Assembly: GCA_031260455.1 (NCBI GenBank)
Contig: JAIRJW010000051.1
Coordinates: 1 to 64,000, forward strand
Reading direction: 5' to 3'
From: Fluviicola sp.
GTDB lineage: Bacteria > Bacteroidota > Bacteroidia > Flavobacteriales_D > Crocinitomicaceae
DNA length: 64,000 nucleotides
A program made the translations under genes and the position numbers. This document shows positions 46,273 through 55,568 of the stretch, piece after piece. Below the pieces are notes generated by a model, which was given only the letters and a program-made list of their open reading frames with translations, did no database searches and was not told the origin of the DNA. Each line of letters opens with the position of its first letter. Position 1 is the stretch's first letter.

Positions 46273-46302
46273 TTGTTATGAATCGTGAAATGATTACTTT
46301 TG
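46273..46302 (+). promoter_or_regulatory. Promoter of purL
   Basis: TTG (46273-46275), 19 bases, TACTTTTG (46295-46302), with the ATG 19 bases further on. Full consensus match. Confidence 0.85.
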
Positions 46303-46321
46303 TATCAAAAGTTATGATAAA

Positions 46322-48559
46322 ATGAGTACTTCCCTTAAGCAAGAAGCTACACTGGAGCAAGCCATTGAGTTGGGGCTGCGCGCTGATGAATTTGAAATGA
46401 TCAAAGGTATTCTGGGCCGCACACCGAATTTCACCGAAACTGCTGTTTATTCTGTTATGTGGTCCGAACACTGTTCGTACAAAAACTCCATCTACTGGTT
46501 AAAACAATTACCAAAAGACGGGCCTCACATGCTGGTAAAAGCAGGAGAAGAAAATGCCGGTTTGGTTGACTTGGGCGATGGAATAGGATGCGTTTTCAAA
46601 ATCGAATCGCACAACCACCCTTCCGCTTTGGAACCTTACCAGGGAGCAGCAACAGGTGTTGGGGGAATCAACCGTGATATTTTCACAATGGGTGCCCGTC
46701 CGGTTGCACAGCTAAACTCATTGCGTTTCGGAGATCTTGAAGAAGCGCGCACCAAATGGCTCGTGAAAGGAGTTGTTAAAGGAATTGGTGATTACGGGAA
46801 CGCTTTCGGCATTCCGATCGTAGGTGGCGAAGTATTTTTTGATAAATCTTACAACCAAAACCCACTGGTAAACGCATTCTCAGCAGGAATCATCGATACG
46901 AAAAAAGTCATTTCAGCAAAGGCGAAAGGTCCCGGAAACCCGGTTTACATTGTCGGTTCTGCCACAGGTAAAGACGGAATTGCCGGAGCTGCATTTGCAT
47001 CCAAAGATATTACGGAAGAATCGGCACAGGATCTTCCATCCGTTCAGGTCGGGGACCCGTTCATGGAAAAATTGCTCCTGGAGGCAACCATGGAACTTGC
47101 AAATACCGATGCAATTGTCGGAATGCAGGACATGGGAGCAGCAGGAATCACTTGTTCTACCTGTGAAATGAGTGCCGGAGGAGGTGTCGGGATGGAAATT
47201 CACCTGGATCGTGTACCAACCCGCCAGGAAAACATGCTTCCATACGAAATCCTGCTTTCCGAATCCCAGGAGCGCATGCTGGTGGTAATTCAAAAAGGGA
47301 AAGAACAAGTCGTAAAAGATATTTTCACTAAATGGGATCTGCACGCTGAAGAAATCGGAACGGTAACGGATGATGGCCGGGTCCGTTATTACATGCATGG
47401 TGAACTGGTCGGAGATGTTCCGGCTGAATCTCTTGTTCTTGGAGGTGGAGCGCCACAATACCAGCGCGAGTATTCGGAACCGGCTTATTTCCAGGAATAC
47501 AAAAAGTTTGATATCCACTCGGTAGAACAGCCTGAAAACCTGAAAGAAGTTGGGTTCTTCCTGTTGGGTCAGCCAAATATCGCCTCCAAACGCTGGATTT
47601 ACGAACAATACGATTCCATGGTAGGAACAAAAAACATGTCGACAAACCGTCCGACAGATGCCGGAATCGTGAACCTGAAAGGTACGGGGAAAGCTCTGGC
47701 AATGACTGTGGACTGTAACTCCCGTTATGTCAATGCAGATCCGGAAACAGGAACAGCAATCGCAGTATCCGAAGCAGCAAGAAACATTGTCGTCTCAGGT
47801 GGAATTCCAAGCGCGATTACCAACTGTCTGAACTTTGGAAACCCTTACAATCCTGAATCATACTGGCAGTTCGTAGGAGCCATCAAAGGAATGTCGAAAG
47901 CATGTTTGAAATTCGAAACACCGGTAACCGGAGGAAACGTTTCATTCTACAATCAGAGTAATATCGGTGGAAAAGAAATTCCGGTTTTCCCTACTCCAAC
48001 GATCGGAATGATTGGTGTGGTAGAAGATAAGTCCAAAATTATGTCACTGGATTTCAAACAAAAAGGAGATTTGATTTTCGTTCTGGGAGATTCCACAGAT
48101 TGCATCTCATCTTCCGAATACCTGACAAAGTATCACAAAATTGACGCTTCACCTGCTCCACATTTTGATCTGGACAAAGAATATGCTCTGCAGGAGTCAA
48201 TCAAAGGATTGATCGGTCTGGAACTAATCAATGCCGCTCATGACTGTTCTGACGGAGGATTATTCGTTACGCTCGTCGAAATGTCCATGCCACGCGGACT
48301 TGGTTTTGATATCGTTACCGATTCAGAAGTACGCGAAGATGCATTCCTGTTTGGAGAAGCTCAAAGCCGTGTGGTAGTAACTGTTCCTGAAGAAACAGAA
48401 GAGGAGTTCATCGAATACATGATGGAAAGCGGAGTGAACTCTACCCTGCTTGGCCATGTAACCAAAGGAAAAATGATGGTGGACGATGAGCATTTCGGAT
48501 TCATTTCTGAAGCGAAGGAGATTTATGATAATGCTTTAGGTAAACTGATTGAAGGATAA
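46322..48559 (+). CDS. purL: Phosphoribosylformylglycinamidine synthase subunit PurL
   Basis: Short-type PurL of 745 residues. It converts FGAR to FGAM in purine synthesis, using ammonia delivered by PurQ with help from PurS. Motifs: YSVMWSEHCSYKNS at about 43-56, FKIESHNHPSALEPYQGAATGVGG for nucleotide binding, GGEVFFDKSYNQNP, MQDMGAAGI, and NAAHDCSDGGL in the second AIR-synthase-like half. It lacks the C-terminal glutaminase of the large-type enzyme, so purS and purQ must be elsewhere; neither is in the window. It has its own promoter and is followed by a nested inverted repeat. Confidence 0.97.
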   Translation: MSTSLKQEATLEQAIELGLRADEFEMIKGILGRTPNFTETAVYSVMWSEHCSYKNSIYWLKQLPKDGPHMLVKAGEENAGLVDLGDGIGCVFKIESHNHPSALEPYQGAATGVGGINRDIFTMGARPVAQLNSLRFGDLEEARTKWLVKGVVKGIGDYGNAFGIPIVGGEVFFDKSYNQNPLVNAFSAGIIDTKKVISAKAKGPGNPVYIVGSATGKDGIAGAAFASKDITEESAQDLPSVQVGDPFMEKLLLEATMELANTDAIVGMQDMGAAGITCSTCEMSAGGGVGMEIHLDRVPTRQENMLPYEILLSESQERMLVVIQKGKEQVVKDIFTKWDLHAEEIGTVTDDGRVRYYMHGELVGDVPAESLVLGGGAPQYQREYSEPAYFQEYKKFDIHSVEQPENLKEVGFFLLGQPNIASKRWIYEQYDSMVGTKNMSTNRPTDAGIVNLKGTGKALAMTVDCNSRYVNADPETGTAIAVSEAARNIVVSGGIPSAITNCLNFGNPYNPESYWQFVGAIKGMSKACLKFETPVTGGNVSFYNQSNIGGKEIPVFPTPTIGMIGVVEDKSKIMSLDFKQKGDLIFVLGDSTDCISSSEYLTKYHKIDASPAPHFDLDKEYALQESIKGLIGLELINAAHDCSDGGLFVTLVEMSMPRGLGFDIVTDSEVREDAFLFGEAQSRVVVTVPEETEEEFIEYMMESGVNSTLLGHVTKGKMMVDDEHFGFISEAKEIYDNALGKLIEG

Positions 48560-48564
48560 TAACC

Positions 48565-48646
48565 AATTATCAATCATAAAATGCTTTAATTATCAAGAAG
48601 TATGACAAACAGGTACAACTCCTTGATAATTTTACAATTGATAATT
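48565..48646. repeat. Nested inverted repeats between purL and rsmG
   Basis: An outer perfect pair AATTATCAAT (48565-48574) and ATTGATAATT (48637-48646) encloses an inner 14-base pair with one mismatch (48588-48601 and 48618-48631) that begins with the same AATTATCAA. The whole can fold into a long AT-rich stem or two alternative stems. Confidence 0.6.
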
Positions 48647-48659
48647 ACCACATTAAAAT

Positions 48660-49286
48660 ATGGACTTAATCCTCAAATACTTTCCCGATCTTACCGATTT
48701 GCAGCGTTCACAATTTGAACGGCTGGAGGAATTGTATTTGTTCTGGAACGCACAGATCAATGTAATCTCCCGGAAAGATACCGATTCGTTCTACGAACGC
48801 CATGTGCTTCATTCACTGGGAATTGCCAAAGTAATGGAATTTGCTCCAGGGTCAAAAGTGCTCGACATCGGAACCGGAGGAGGTTTTCCAGGGATTCCAC
48901 TGGCGATTTTATTCCCGGAAGTACAGTTTCACCTGGTTGATTCCATCGGGAAAAAGATCAAAGTCGTAAAAGAAGTTACCAAAGCACTAAATCTGCAAAA
49001 TGTTCATGCAATCCATACGCGGGCAGAAGAAATAAAAGAGCAATTCGATTTTATTGTCAGTCGGGCAGTTACTGCTATGCCAGCATTTCTTCCCTGGACC
49101 AAAGGAAAATTTCTCCCCGAAAGCAAAAGCCCGCTTCCGAACGGAATTTTATATCTCAAAGGCGGTGATCTGAAAGAAGAGCTTTCTTCCGTCAGGCAAG
49201 CATATACTATTTACCCACTCCATTCCATTTTTCCGGGGGAATTCTTCGAAACCAAAGCAGTCGTTTACGTGCAAATGGCTACGTAA
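48660..49286 (+). CDS. rsmG: 16S rRNA (guanine(527)-N7)-methyltransferase
   Basis: SAM-dependent methyltransferase of 208 residues that modifies G527 of 16S rRNA. SAM motif VLDIGTGGGFPGIPLAI at about 63-79, then HLVDSIGKKIKVV and FIVSRAVTAM. The N-terminus has INVISRKDTDSFYERHVLHS. The length is typical. It lies 100 bases after purL on the same strand, separated by the nested inverted repeat. Confidence 0.96.
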   Translation: MDLILKYFPDLTDLQRSQFERLEELYLFWNAQINVISRKDTDSFYERHVLHSLGIAKVMEFAPGSKVLDIGTGGGFPGIPLAILFPEVQFHLVDSIGKKIKVVKEVTKALNLQNVHAIHTRAEEIKEQFDFIVSRAVTAMPAFLPWTKGKFLPESKSPLPNGILYLKGGDLKEELSSVRQAYTIYPLHSIFPGEFFETKAVVYVQMAT

Positions 49287-49462
49287 CAGATACTTATCCG
49301 AAAACAGCGTTTTTCAACCCATTTCACTTTTATTAAATATTCATTAAAAACCGCGAGACGATCAATAGAAGCAATGGTTTATACATTAGGCGGTATATTA
49401 TTTTCTCAACCACCTGATATTTATGCACTTTAAATTTGTAAATCCTATTACCCCTTTTACTC

Positions 49463-49828
49463 ATGAACTCTACTACTACTCTGCTTAAACAGAATTATCC
49501 GGCAGTTTATTTTATCAACCGTACTACCCGACCATCACCTTTGATAGAATCATTTGGAGATATCAGTCCCCGGAACAAATTACAAAAACACCTGAGACAA
49601 GATAACAGCCCAACTCAATTTGTATTTAAAATCCAGATTACCTTGAAATCAGGACAAGAATTAAGCAACCTGCTTCAGGAATACAATCCAAATTCTTTAT
49701 TGAACGAATTGCCTGTAAGACTATTCCCGAATGGACAAGTACAAGCTTCACACAAGGAGATTCTGAGAATTACAAAAAACAGATTTGGGAGTGGGCAAAA
49801 GACTATGTTGGAGCATATATCCAACTGA
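49463..49828 (+). CDS. Hypothetical protein, 121 residues
   Basis: No family is recognised. The predicted product is polar and lacks a signal peptide, with a compact middle (FVFKIQITLKSGQELSNLLQEYN) suggesting a small folded domain. In support, a TAAATTTG box (49431-49438) fits a -7 element 24 bases upstream of the ATG; no TTG is properly spaced. The surrounding 49287-49953 region otherwise holds no feature. It could be an orphan gene or a chance frame. Confidence 0.45.
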   Translation: MNSTTTLLKQNYPAVYFINRTTRPSPLIESFGDISPRNKLQKHLRQDNSPTQFVFKIQITLKSGQELSNLLQEYNPNSLLNELPVRLFPNGQVQASHKEILRITKNRFGSGQKTMLEHISN

Positions 49829-49953
49829 CATCAGACTTAAATCGACTTCACATACATTTCCCGGAATGGCAAAACCTGGAGGACTCCCGTTGAACGCAAA
49901 TTCTGAATGAAATGAATTTATTTAATCATCGAATAAACCATTGATTATTAATT

Positions 49954-51579
49954 ATGAAAGCCAAATATTTACTATTCCTTGTTTCAATCATTTTATTTTG
50001 GTCAGAAAACACCCGGGGACAGTGTTCGGGAGGAACTTCTTTTGCCTCAGTAGCAGCTCCAACAGGAACTGTTGCAACACAAATTTCTACTTGTAACTTT
50101 GCCGGTGATTACAATACCATTAGCAGTGTTGTTGCAGGACGTACCTATACTCTTACGGCAAGTCCCACAGCTTGTATTACCATTCACAGTGGGTCACCAA
50201 CCGGACCGGTGGTCGCTTACGGGACGTCTCCGGTCTCCTTTACAGCTTCAACTGCCGGAACTTATTACATGACTATCAATACGAACTGTACGAGTTGTGG
50301 TACCGCATCTACGTGCATTACAACAACAATTACCTGTAATTCCTGTGGAACAGCGGGACCTTGTTCGGGAGGAACTGCTTTCGCTTCGGTAGCAGCTCCA
50401 ACGGGAACTGTTGCAACACAAATTTCCACTTGTAACTTTGCCGGTGATTACAATACCATTAGCAGTGTTGTTGCAGGAAGTACCTATACTCTCACAGCAA
50501 GTCCGACAGCCTGTATTACCATTCACAGCGGGTCACCAACCGGACCAGCTGTTGCTTACGGGATGTCTCCGGTTTCCTTTACAGCCCCAACTGCCGGAAC
50601 TTATTACATGACTATCAATACGAACTGTACAGGTTGTGGTACCGCATCTACATGCATTACAACAACAATTACCTGTAATTCCTGTGGAACAACAGGGCCT
50701 TGTTCGGGAGGAACTGCGTTCGCTTCGGCAATAGCTCCAACAGGAGCTGTCGCAACACAAATTTCCACTTGCAACTATGCTGGTGATTATAATACTATTA
50801 GCAGTATTGTTACAGGAAGTATCTATACTCTCACAGCAAATCCGGCATCCTGTATTACCATTCACAGCGGGTCACCAACCGGACCAGTTGTCGCTTACGG
50901 GATGTCTCCGGTTTCCTTTACAGCTCCAATTGCAGGAACTTATTACATGACTATCAATACGAACTGTACAGGTTGCGGTACCGCATCTACGTGCATTACA
51001 ACAGCAATTAGCGGAATGACACCCCTGGGCCTTGAGACTATTAACCTGACAGGAAAAAATGAATCCGGTTACAATGTGCTTCAATGGATAAGTTCCAGTG
51101 AATTCAACGCAGACAAATATGTAGTCGAACGAAGTGGCGACGGCATTAATTATACAGAAATCGGTTTCGTTAAGGCCAAGGGATTAAGTACAGAGCTTGG
51201 TTATCAATTTGAAGACCTGCAACCAGCCGACAACATCGCTTATTACCGCATCAGGTTAATCCGAAACAACGGAAGCTCAGCAAGCTCCAACATCATAGCT
51301 GTTGAACGGCAGTTTGCAAAAGATGTGGAAATCGTGAAAGCCTATCCAAATCCGGCGACGGAAGATCTGACTATTATTCTGGCTTCCAAAACGGAATCCG
51401 CCTACCAGCTGACACTTTCCAACCTGAATGGGCAAAAAGTTTTCGATGGCAATCAGGATGTTCAAAAAGGATTAACGTATACCTCCATTGATGTTTCTGA
51501 CTTCCGAAGCGGCTTTTACCTGCTCACTGTTTCTCAGCACGGAAAAAATATTGCAACGCACAAAATCATCATCGAGTGA
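49954..51579 (+). CDS. Cys-rich triple-repeat secreted protein with T9SS type A sorting domain
   Basis: Protein of 541 residues. The signal peptide (about 1-23) is followed by three near-identical repeats of 113 residues starting at Cys24, Cys137 and Cys250; each has CSGGTxFAS, HSGSPTGP and GTYYMTINTNC motifs and several Cys residues. The third repeat is cut short before its last CNSCGT piece. A fibronectin-like domain follows (about 345-450, VVERSGDGINYTEIG). The chain ends in a type A sorting domain (VKAYPNPATEDLTI, then SGFYLLTVSQHGKNIATHKI). The likely product is a surface adhesin or binding protein exported by T9SS and anchored by its C-terminus. Repeat number may vary. Confidence 0.9.
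   Translation: MKAKYLLFLVSIILFWSENTRGQCSGGTSFASVAAPTGTVATQISTCNFAGDYNTISSVVAGRTYTLTASPTACITIHSGSPTGPVVAYGTSPVSFTASTAGTYYMTINTNCTSCGTASTCITTTITCNSCGTAGPCSGGTAFASVAAPTGTVATQISTCNFAGDYNTISSVVAGSTYTLTASPTACITIHSGSPTGPAVAYGMSPVSFTAPTAGTYYMTINTNCTGCGTASTCITTTITCNSCGTTGPCSGGTAFASAIAPTGAVATQISTCNYAGDYNTISSIVTGSIYTLTANPASCITIHSGSPTGPVVAYGMSPVSFTAPIAGTYYMTINTNCTGCGTASTCITTAISGMTPLGLETINLTGKNESGYNVLQWISSSEFNADKYVVERSGDGINYTEIGFVKAKGLSTELGYQFEDLQPADNIAYYRIRLIRNNGSSASSNIIAVERQFAKDVEIVKAYPNPATEDLTIILASKTESAYQLTLSNLNGQKVFDGNQDVQKGLTYTSIDVSDFRSGFYLLTVSQHGKNIATHKIIIE
50023..50361 (+). repeat. Tandem coding repeat, unit 1 (339 bp)
   Basis: Starts at TGTTCGGGAGGAACT. Near-identical in DNA to units 2 and 3, with a fixed 339-base period. 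Confidence 0.9.
50362..50700 (+). repeat. Tandem coding repeat, unit 2 (339 bp)
   Basis: Second copy of the 339-base unit, in frame; differs from unit 1 by scattered substitutions, several of them silent. Confidence 0.9.
50701..51009 (+). repeat. Tandem coding repeat, unit 3 (truncated at its end)
   Basis: Third copy; lacks the last ~30 bases of the unit and runs into the next domain. Slightly more diverged than units 1 and 2. Confidence 0.85.
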
Positions 51580-51714
51580 TTTTCTTTATGAAAATCAATT
51601 TTGGGGCCAACAAATCGTTGGCCTTTTTTATACTTCTGTAAGTTGTTCAAGATTTATCACTCCCGAATCAATCTATTTGGCAAAAACCTCTAACTTGGAG
51701 CAAAATTTTACAGC

Positions 51715-52173
51715 ATGCAAACTCCAGGAATGACACCGGATGAACTTATCAATAATGCTCCGGAAGAGCGCAAAGAAGCATTGAACAAATTGAGGAAGAC
51801 CATCCTGGAGAACATTCCGGAAGGATTCCAGGAATGTATCAATTATGGAATGATCGGCTATGTGGTTCCACATTCCGTCTATCCGGCAGGCTATCATTGT
51901 AATCCCAAACTTCCGCTCCCTTTTATGAATTTTGCTTCCCAGAAGAATTTCATCGCTCTCTACCACATGGGGCTGTATGCCAACCCGGAATTGTTAAACT
52001 GGTTTGTTTCCGAATACCAAAAGGTCAGTAAAACCAAGCTGGATATGGGAAAAGGCTGCGTTCGCTTCAAAAAACCGGATCAAATTCCGTTTGATCTCAT
52101 TGGGACACTGGTTTCCAAAGTAAAACCAGACGAGTGGATCGCTTTATACGAAAAGAACCTTAAATCAAAATAA
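51715..52173 (+). CDS. DUF1801 domain protein
   Basis: Cytoplasmic protein of 152 residues matching the DUF1801 (YdhG-like) family: EALNKLRKTILENIPEGFQECINYGMIGYVVP, then the family's NFASQKNFIALYHMGLY and KGCVRFKKPDQIPFDLIG. The biochemical role of the family is unknown. The next gene starts 3 bases downstream, so they are likely co-transcribed. Confidence 0.9.
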   Translation: MQTPGMTPDELINNAPEERKEALNKLRKTILENIPEGFQECINYGMIGYVVPHSVYPAGYHCNPKLPLPFMNFASQKNFIALYHMGLYANPELLNWFVSEYQKVSKTKLDMGKGCVRFKKPDQIPFDLIGTLVSKVKPDEWIALYEKNLKSK

Positions 52174-52176
52174 ACT

Positions 52177-52827
52177 ATGAGTGAAATTCTTGACAACATG
52201 AGCTTCTTTGCTCAAAAAAATGTGGACTTACAGAACTTGAATTATCCATTGAAGTTTACCTTTAAGATCGGAACCATGTCGAATGATTTTGTGATCGAAG
52301 ATTCCAACTCTTCAACCTTGGCTTATGTGCGCCAGAAAATGTTCAAGTTCATTGATGAAATCCAGGTTTTTACAGATACCAGCAAAACGAATCTGGAATT
52401 TACGATCAAAGCAAACAAATGGATTGATTTTTCCGCAACTTACGTTTTCACAGATAAGAATGGTATTGAAAAAGGCCGTGTTGCCCGAAAAGGATGGGCT
52501 TCCATCTGGAAAGCACGCTATGATGTCTATGACCAAAACCAGCATTTAGCTTTTCACATCATGGAAGAAAATGCATGGACTAAGGTATTTGACAGTATAT
52601 TTGGTGAAATCCCCGTTCTGGGAATATTCACAGGATATGTATTCAACCCGAAGTACATTATTGGAAGGCCAGACGGATCAAAAGTCATGCGTTTAAAGAA
52701 AAATGCTTCCATGTTCGGAAGAAAATTCACTCTTGACAAAATAGGAGCAACCAACAATACAAGCGAAGATGAATACATCGTTCTCTCGTTAATGATGATG
52801 ATTTTACTGGAAAGACGAAGAGGGTAA
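52177..52827 (+). CDS. LURP-one-related / tubby-like beta-barrel protein
   Basis: Protein of 216 residues without a signal peptide. The sequence pattern (FKIGTMSNDFVIEDSNSSTLAYVRQK, then VARKGWASIWKARYDVYDQNQHLAFHI) resembles LURP-one-related proteins, whose closed 12-strand barrel around a helix is shared with tubby and phospholipid scramblases. The C-terminus is hydrophobic (YIVLSLMMMILLERRRG) and might be the buried helix. Assignment is by eye and moderate. Function in bacteria is unknown. Confidence 0.65.
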   Translation: MSEILDNMSFFAQKNVDLQNLNYPLKFTFKIGTMSNDFVIEDSNSSTLAYVRQKMFKFIDEIQVFTDTSKTNLEFTIKANKWIDFSATYVFTDKNGIEKGRVARKGWASIWKARYDVYDQNQHLAFHIMEENAWTKVFDSIFGEIPVLGIFTGYVFNPKYIIGRPDGSKVMRLKKNASMFGRKFTLDKIGATNNTSEDEYIVLSLMMMILLERRRG

Positions 52828-53192
52828 AAAACGATCAAATGGAGATTGTCTGTTCGAAAGATAAAGATGAATTTTCCTAATTTCCCCAGTGAATCCGGAC
52901 TTTCTACACAATTTTATAAAATTGTGTAGAAAGTCCGGATTCTATCAAACAACCACTCTATCCCAAATTGTCAGAACAAGCAATACCCCCTTCTGTTTTA
53001 CTGAAAACAAAATTCTCATACCTGCAAAAATAATTCTGCACAGGATCTTATCAAAAGATTAAAAACAAATATACAATCCCACTCTGACAGGAAATTTCAC
53101 AGGCTGAAATATTTTGGTGCTTGATATTGCAACTATATCAATCAACGCATGATTCAATACAGTAGTCAGCGCAAAACCGCTCTAAACAAGCT
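52828..53192. other. Convergent intergenic region with a long perfect palindrome
   Basis: 365 bases between two genes that converge. The notable element is the 52-bp palindrome at 52891-52942. The rest (52943-53192) shows no gene. Confidence 0.7.
52891..52942. repeat. Perfect 52-bp palindrome between convergent genes
   Basis: Two perfect 26-base arms, starting GAATCCGGACTTTCTACACA, meet with no spacer in the AT-rich centre ATTTTATAAAAT. The same arm recurs, diverged, at 57270-57302. It may serve as a bidirectional terminator or be the joined ends of a lost element. Confidence 0.85.
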
Positions 53193-55097
53193 TCAAAGTG
53201 CATTCTCTACAATTTCATCCACCACCAACGGATCAAGCAGCGTGGAAGTATCTCCCAGATTGGAAATATCTCCTTCAGCTATCTTACGCAAAATGCGACG
53301 CATGATTTTCCCAGAGCGCGTTTTCGGCAAACCGGAAACAAACTGGATTTTTTCCGGAACAGCGATCTTCCCGATTTCTGCTGCTACTGTTTCAATAATT
53401 TCGCCCCGGGTAAAATCCCTGTTTTCTTCCGAAATTTCGTGGTCGCATACCACAAAGGCATAGATTGATTGCCCTTTCACAGGATGCGGATAACCAACAA
53501 CTGCCGATTCAACGACCAGGTTGCTCGTGTTGATCGCATTTTCAATTTCTGCCGTTCCGAAACGATGCCCGGAAACATTGATCACATCATCAATACGACC
53601 AATGATGCGGTACATGCCGTTTTCATCGCGTTTTGCTCCGTCGCCGGTGAAGTAATACCCGTCGTAATGTGAGAAATAGTTGATTCTGCAACGTTCATGA
53701 TCTCCATATGTCGTTCTCAGGATAGAAGGCCACGGGAATTTGATACACAAATATCCTTCTTCATCCGGTCCCCCGATTTCTTTTCCTTCCTGGTTCAGCA
53801 ACACTGGTTGAATTCCCGGAAGCGGGTATCCTGCAAAAGTCGGTTTCATAGGTGAAATATTCCCGATCCCGGAAATCATAATTCCCCCGGTTTCAGTCTG
53901 CCACCAGTTATCCACCACCGGGCAACGCCCTTTTCCGATATGTTGATAATACCATTTCCATGCTTCTTCATTGATCGGCTCCCCCACTGTTCCAATGACT
54001 TTCAGGGAATCCAGGCTATAGGAAAGTACATGATCTTCTCCGCAAGCCATCAATGAACGAATGGCTGTCGGGGCAGTTAGAAATTGGTTTACTCCATATT
54101 TATCAATTATCTGCCAGAAACGCCCGGCATCCGGATAGGTCGGAATTCCTTCAAACATCACCGTTGTGGCTCCACTCAACAGCGGACCATAAACAATGTA
54201 GGAATGGCCGGTAATCCAGCCGACATCAGCCGTACACCAGAACACATCGCTTTCCTGGTACTGGTATACGTTCTGGAAAGAATAAGTTGTATAAACCATA
54301 TACCCACCACAAGTGTGCACCACGCCTTTCGGTTTTCCGGTAGATCCGGAAGTATACAAAATGAACAGTGAATCTTCAGAATTCATTACTTCCGGTTTGC
54401 ATTTTTTCTCTTGTCCGGCAACGACATCCGCCCACCAGATATCACGACCTTCTTTCATGTACGGAAACCACCCCAGGCAATCATATACAATTACTTTCTC
54501 CACACAAGTATTGTTTTCCAGTGCTTCATCAAGCACCCTTTTCAGCGGAATTTGTTTCGGGCCTCGATTCAACCCATCGGTTGTAATGACCAGTTTCGCC
54601 TGTGCATCTTCGATCCGGTCTGACAGCGCATTTGCTGAAAAACCGGCAAAAATCACCGAGTGAATTGCTCCGATCCGCGCACAAGCCATCATCGAAATTG
54701 CCAACTCAGGAATCATCGGCATATAAATACACACACGATCCCCTTTTTCCACTCCCTGAGCTTTCAATGCATTTGCAAACACGCAAACCTGTTCATACAG
54801 TTCACGGTACGTATAGCGGACAAAACGCTGTTTCGGATCATTCGGCTCCCAGATCAGCGCCAGTTTATTTCCCCGCTTCTCCAGGTGGCGATCCAGCATG
54901 TTTTCCGTGATATTGAGCTGTGCGCCCTGAAACCATTTCACATCAGGTTCCGTAAAGTTCCATTCGAGGACTTTATCCCATTTTTTCACCCACTGAAATT
55001 CGCTGGCAATTTCGCCCCAAAAATATTCGGGATCGGAAACGCTTAATGCATATTTCTCATGATACTCTTCCAGGGTTTTAATTTGCATCTTATTCAT
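53193..55097 (-). CDS. acs: Acetyl-CoA synthetase
   Basis: AMP-forming acetate-CoA ligase of 634 residues. Motifs: LYTSGSTGKPKGVVHT for ATP binding at about 252, WCTADVGWITGHSYIVYGPL, DNWWQTETGGIM, YYFTGDGAKRDENGMY, and the C-terminal PKTRSGKIMRR, whose Lys is the known acetylation site. The length is typical. A Met at residue 4 (55088) may be the true start. It is convergent with the LURP-one-like gene. No obvious neighbour in acetate metabolism. A possible -7-like box lies far upstream (near 55235) and is weak. Confidence 0.97.
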   Translation of the reverse strand: MNKMQIKTLEEYHEKYALSVSDPEYFWGEIASEFQWVKKWDKVLEWNFTEPDVKWFQGAQLNITENMLDRHLEKRGNKLALIWEPNDPKQRFVRYTYRELYEQVCVFANALKAQGVEKGDRVCIYMPMIPELAISMMACARIGAIHSVIFAGFSANALSDRIEDAQAKLVITTDGLNRGPKQIPLKRVLDEALENNTCVEKVIVYDCLGWFPYMKEGRDIWWADVVAGQEKKCKPEVMNSEDSLFILYTSGSTGKPKGVVHTCGGYMVYTTYSFQNVYQYQESDVFWCTADVGWITGHSYIVYGPLLSGATTVMFEGIPTYPDAGRFWQIIDKYGVNQFLTAPTAIRSLMACGEDHVLSYSLDSLKVIGTVGEPINEEAWKWYYQHIGKGRCPVVDNWWQTETGGIMISGIGNISPMKPTFAGYPLPGIQPVLLNQEGKEIGGPDEEGYLCIKFPWPSILRTTYGDHERCRINYFSHYDGYYFTGDGAKRDENGMYRIIGRIDDVINVSGHRFGTAEIENAINTSNLVVESAVVGYPHPVKGQSIYAFVVCDHEISEENRDFTRGEIIETVAAEIGKIAVPEKIQFVSGLPKTRSGKIMRRILRKIAEGDISNLGDTSTLLDPLVVDEIVENAL

Positions 55098-55568
55098 AAT
55101 TTCAAGTTTTATCTCATTTTTGACCAGTTCCGCACCTGTTCCTCCTTAACCCAATGCTGTGATTCCAGCTTTCCATAGTCATATCATCCTATTTTTTTAA
55201 ACCAGAAGAACAATATTTTAATAAAAGCAGAGGCTAAAAGTATAATGTAACACTGTCACAACAGAGTGTTTGTAAACTTCCAAAGTATATTGTATAAGTC
55301 TGTAGCTCTCTTTGGAGGTGTCAACCATGTTTGGCAAATATGCCAGGACCAGAATTACCGACCCCCAAAACCAGAACCGTATATGTTTACTTCTGACCTG
55401 CTTATTGGAAAGAATTGGATCAGCAACGCAAATTAATAATCACTAAAACAATATTAGCAAACCAATCTGTTTTCCGATTACTTTTTGCAATTTCTAAAAA
55501 TAGTACATTAACACAACCGCCAACATCCCATAAGTGAATAAACCCTGACAATACTGCCGGGATTTTAC
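55098..55568. other. 471-base region without a supported feature
   Basis: AT-rich; contains a weak promoter-like stretch near 55235 on the minus strand and no coding frame of note. I see nothing else that can be supported. Confidence 0.5.

Larger units (their letters stand above)
45997..46321. other. Divergent intergenic region upstream of purL
   Basis: 325 bases. Contains AATTGCGA-N6-TCGCAATT (46018-46039) near the membrane protein gene, and on the purL side an inverted repeat (46236-46262) and a consensus promoter (46273-46302). The middle is AT-rich with no feature. Confidence 0.6.

Noticed and set aside
46913-47608. Open frame antisense to purL
   Set aside because: Lies inside well conserved purL motifs; no independent support.
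50023-51009. Regular repeats considered as a CRISPR-like array
   Set aside because: Period is 339 bases, fully coding and in frame, with no spacers.
52891-52942. Interpretation of the long palindrome as a plain intrinsic terminator
   Set aside because: No T-run on either side and far longer than needed; kept as an unexplained palindrome.
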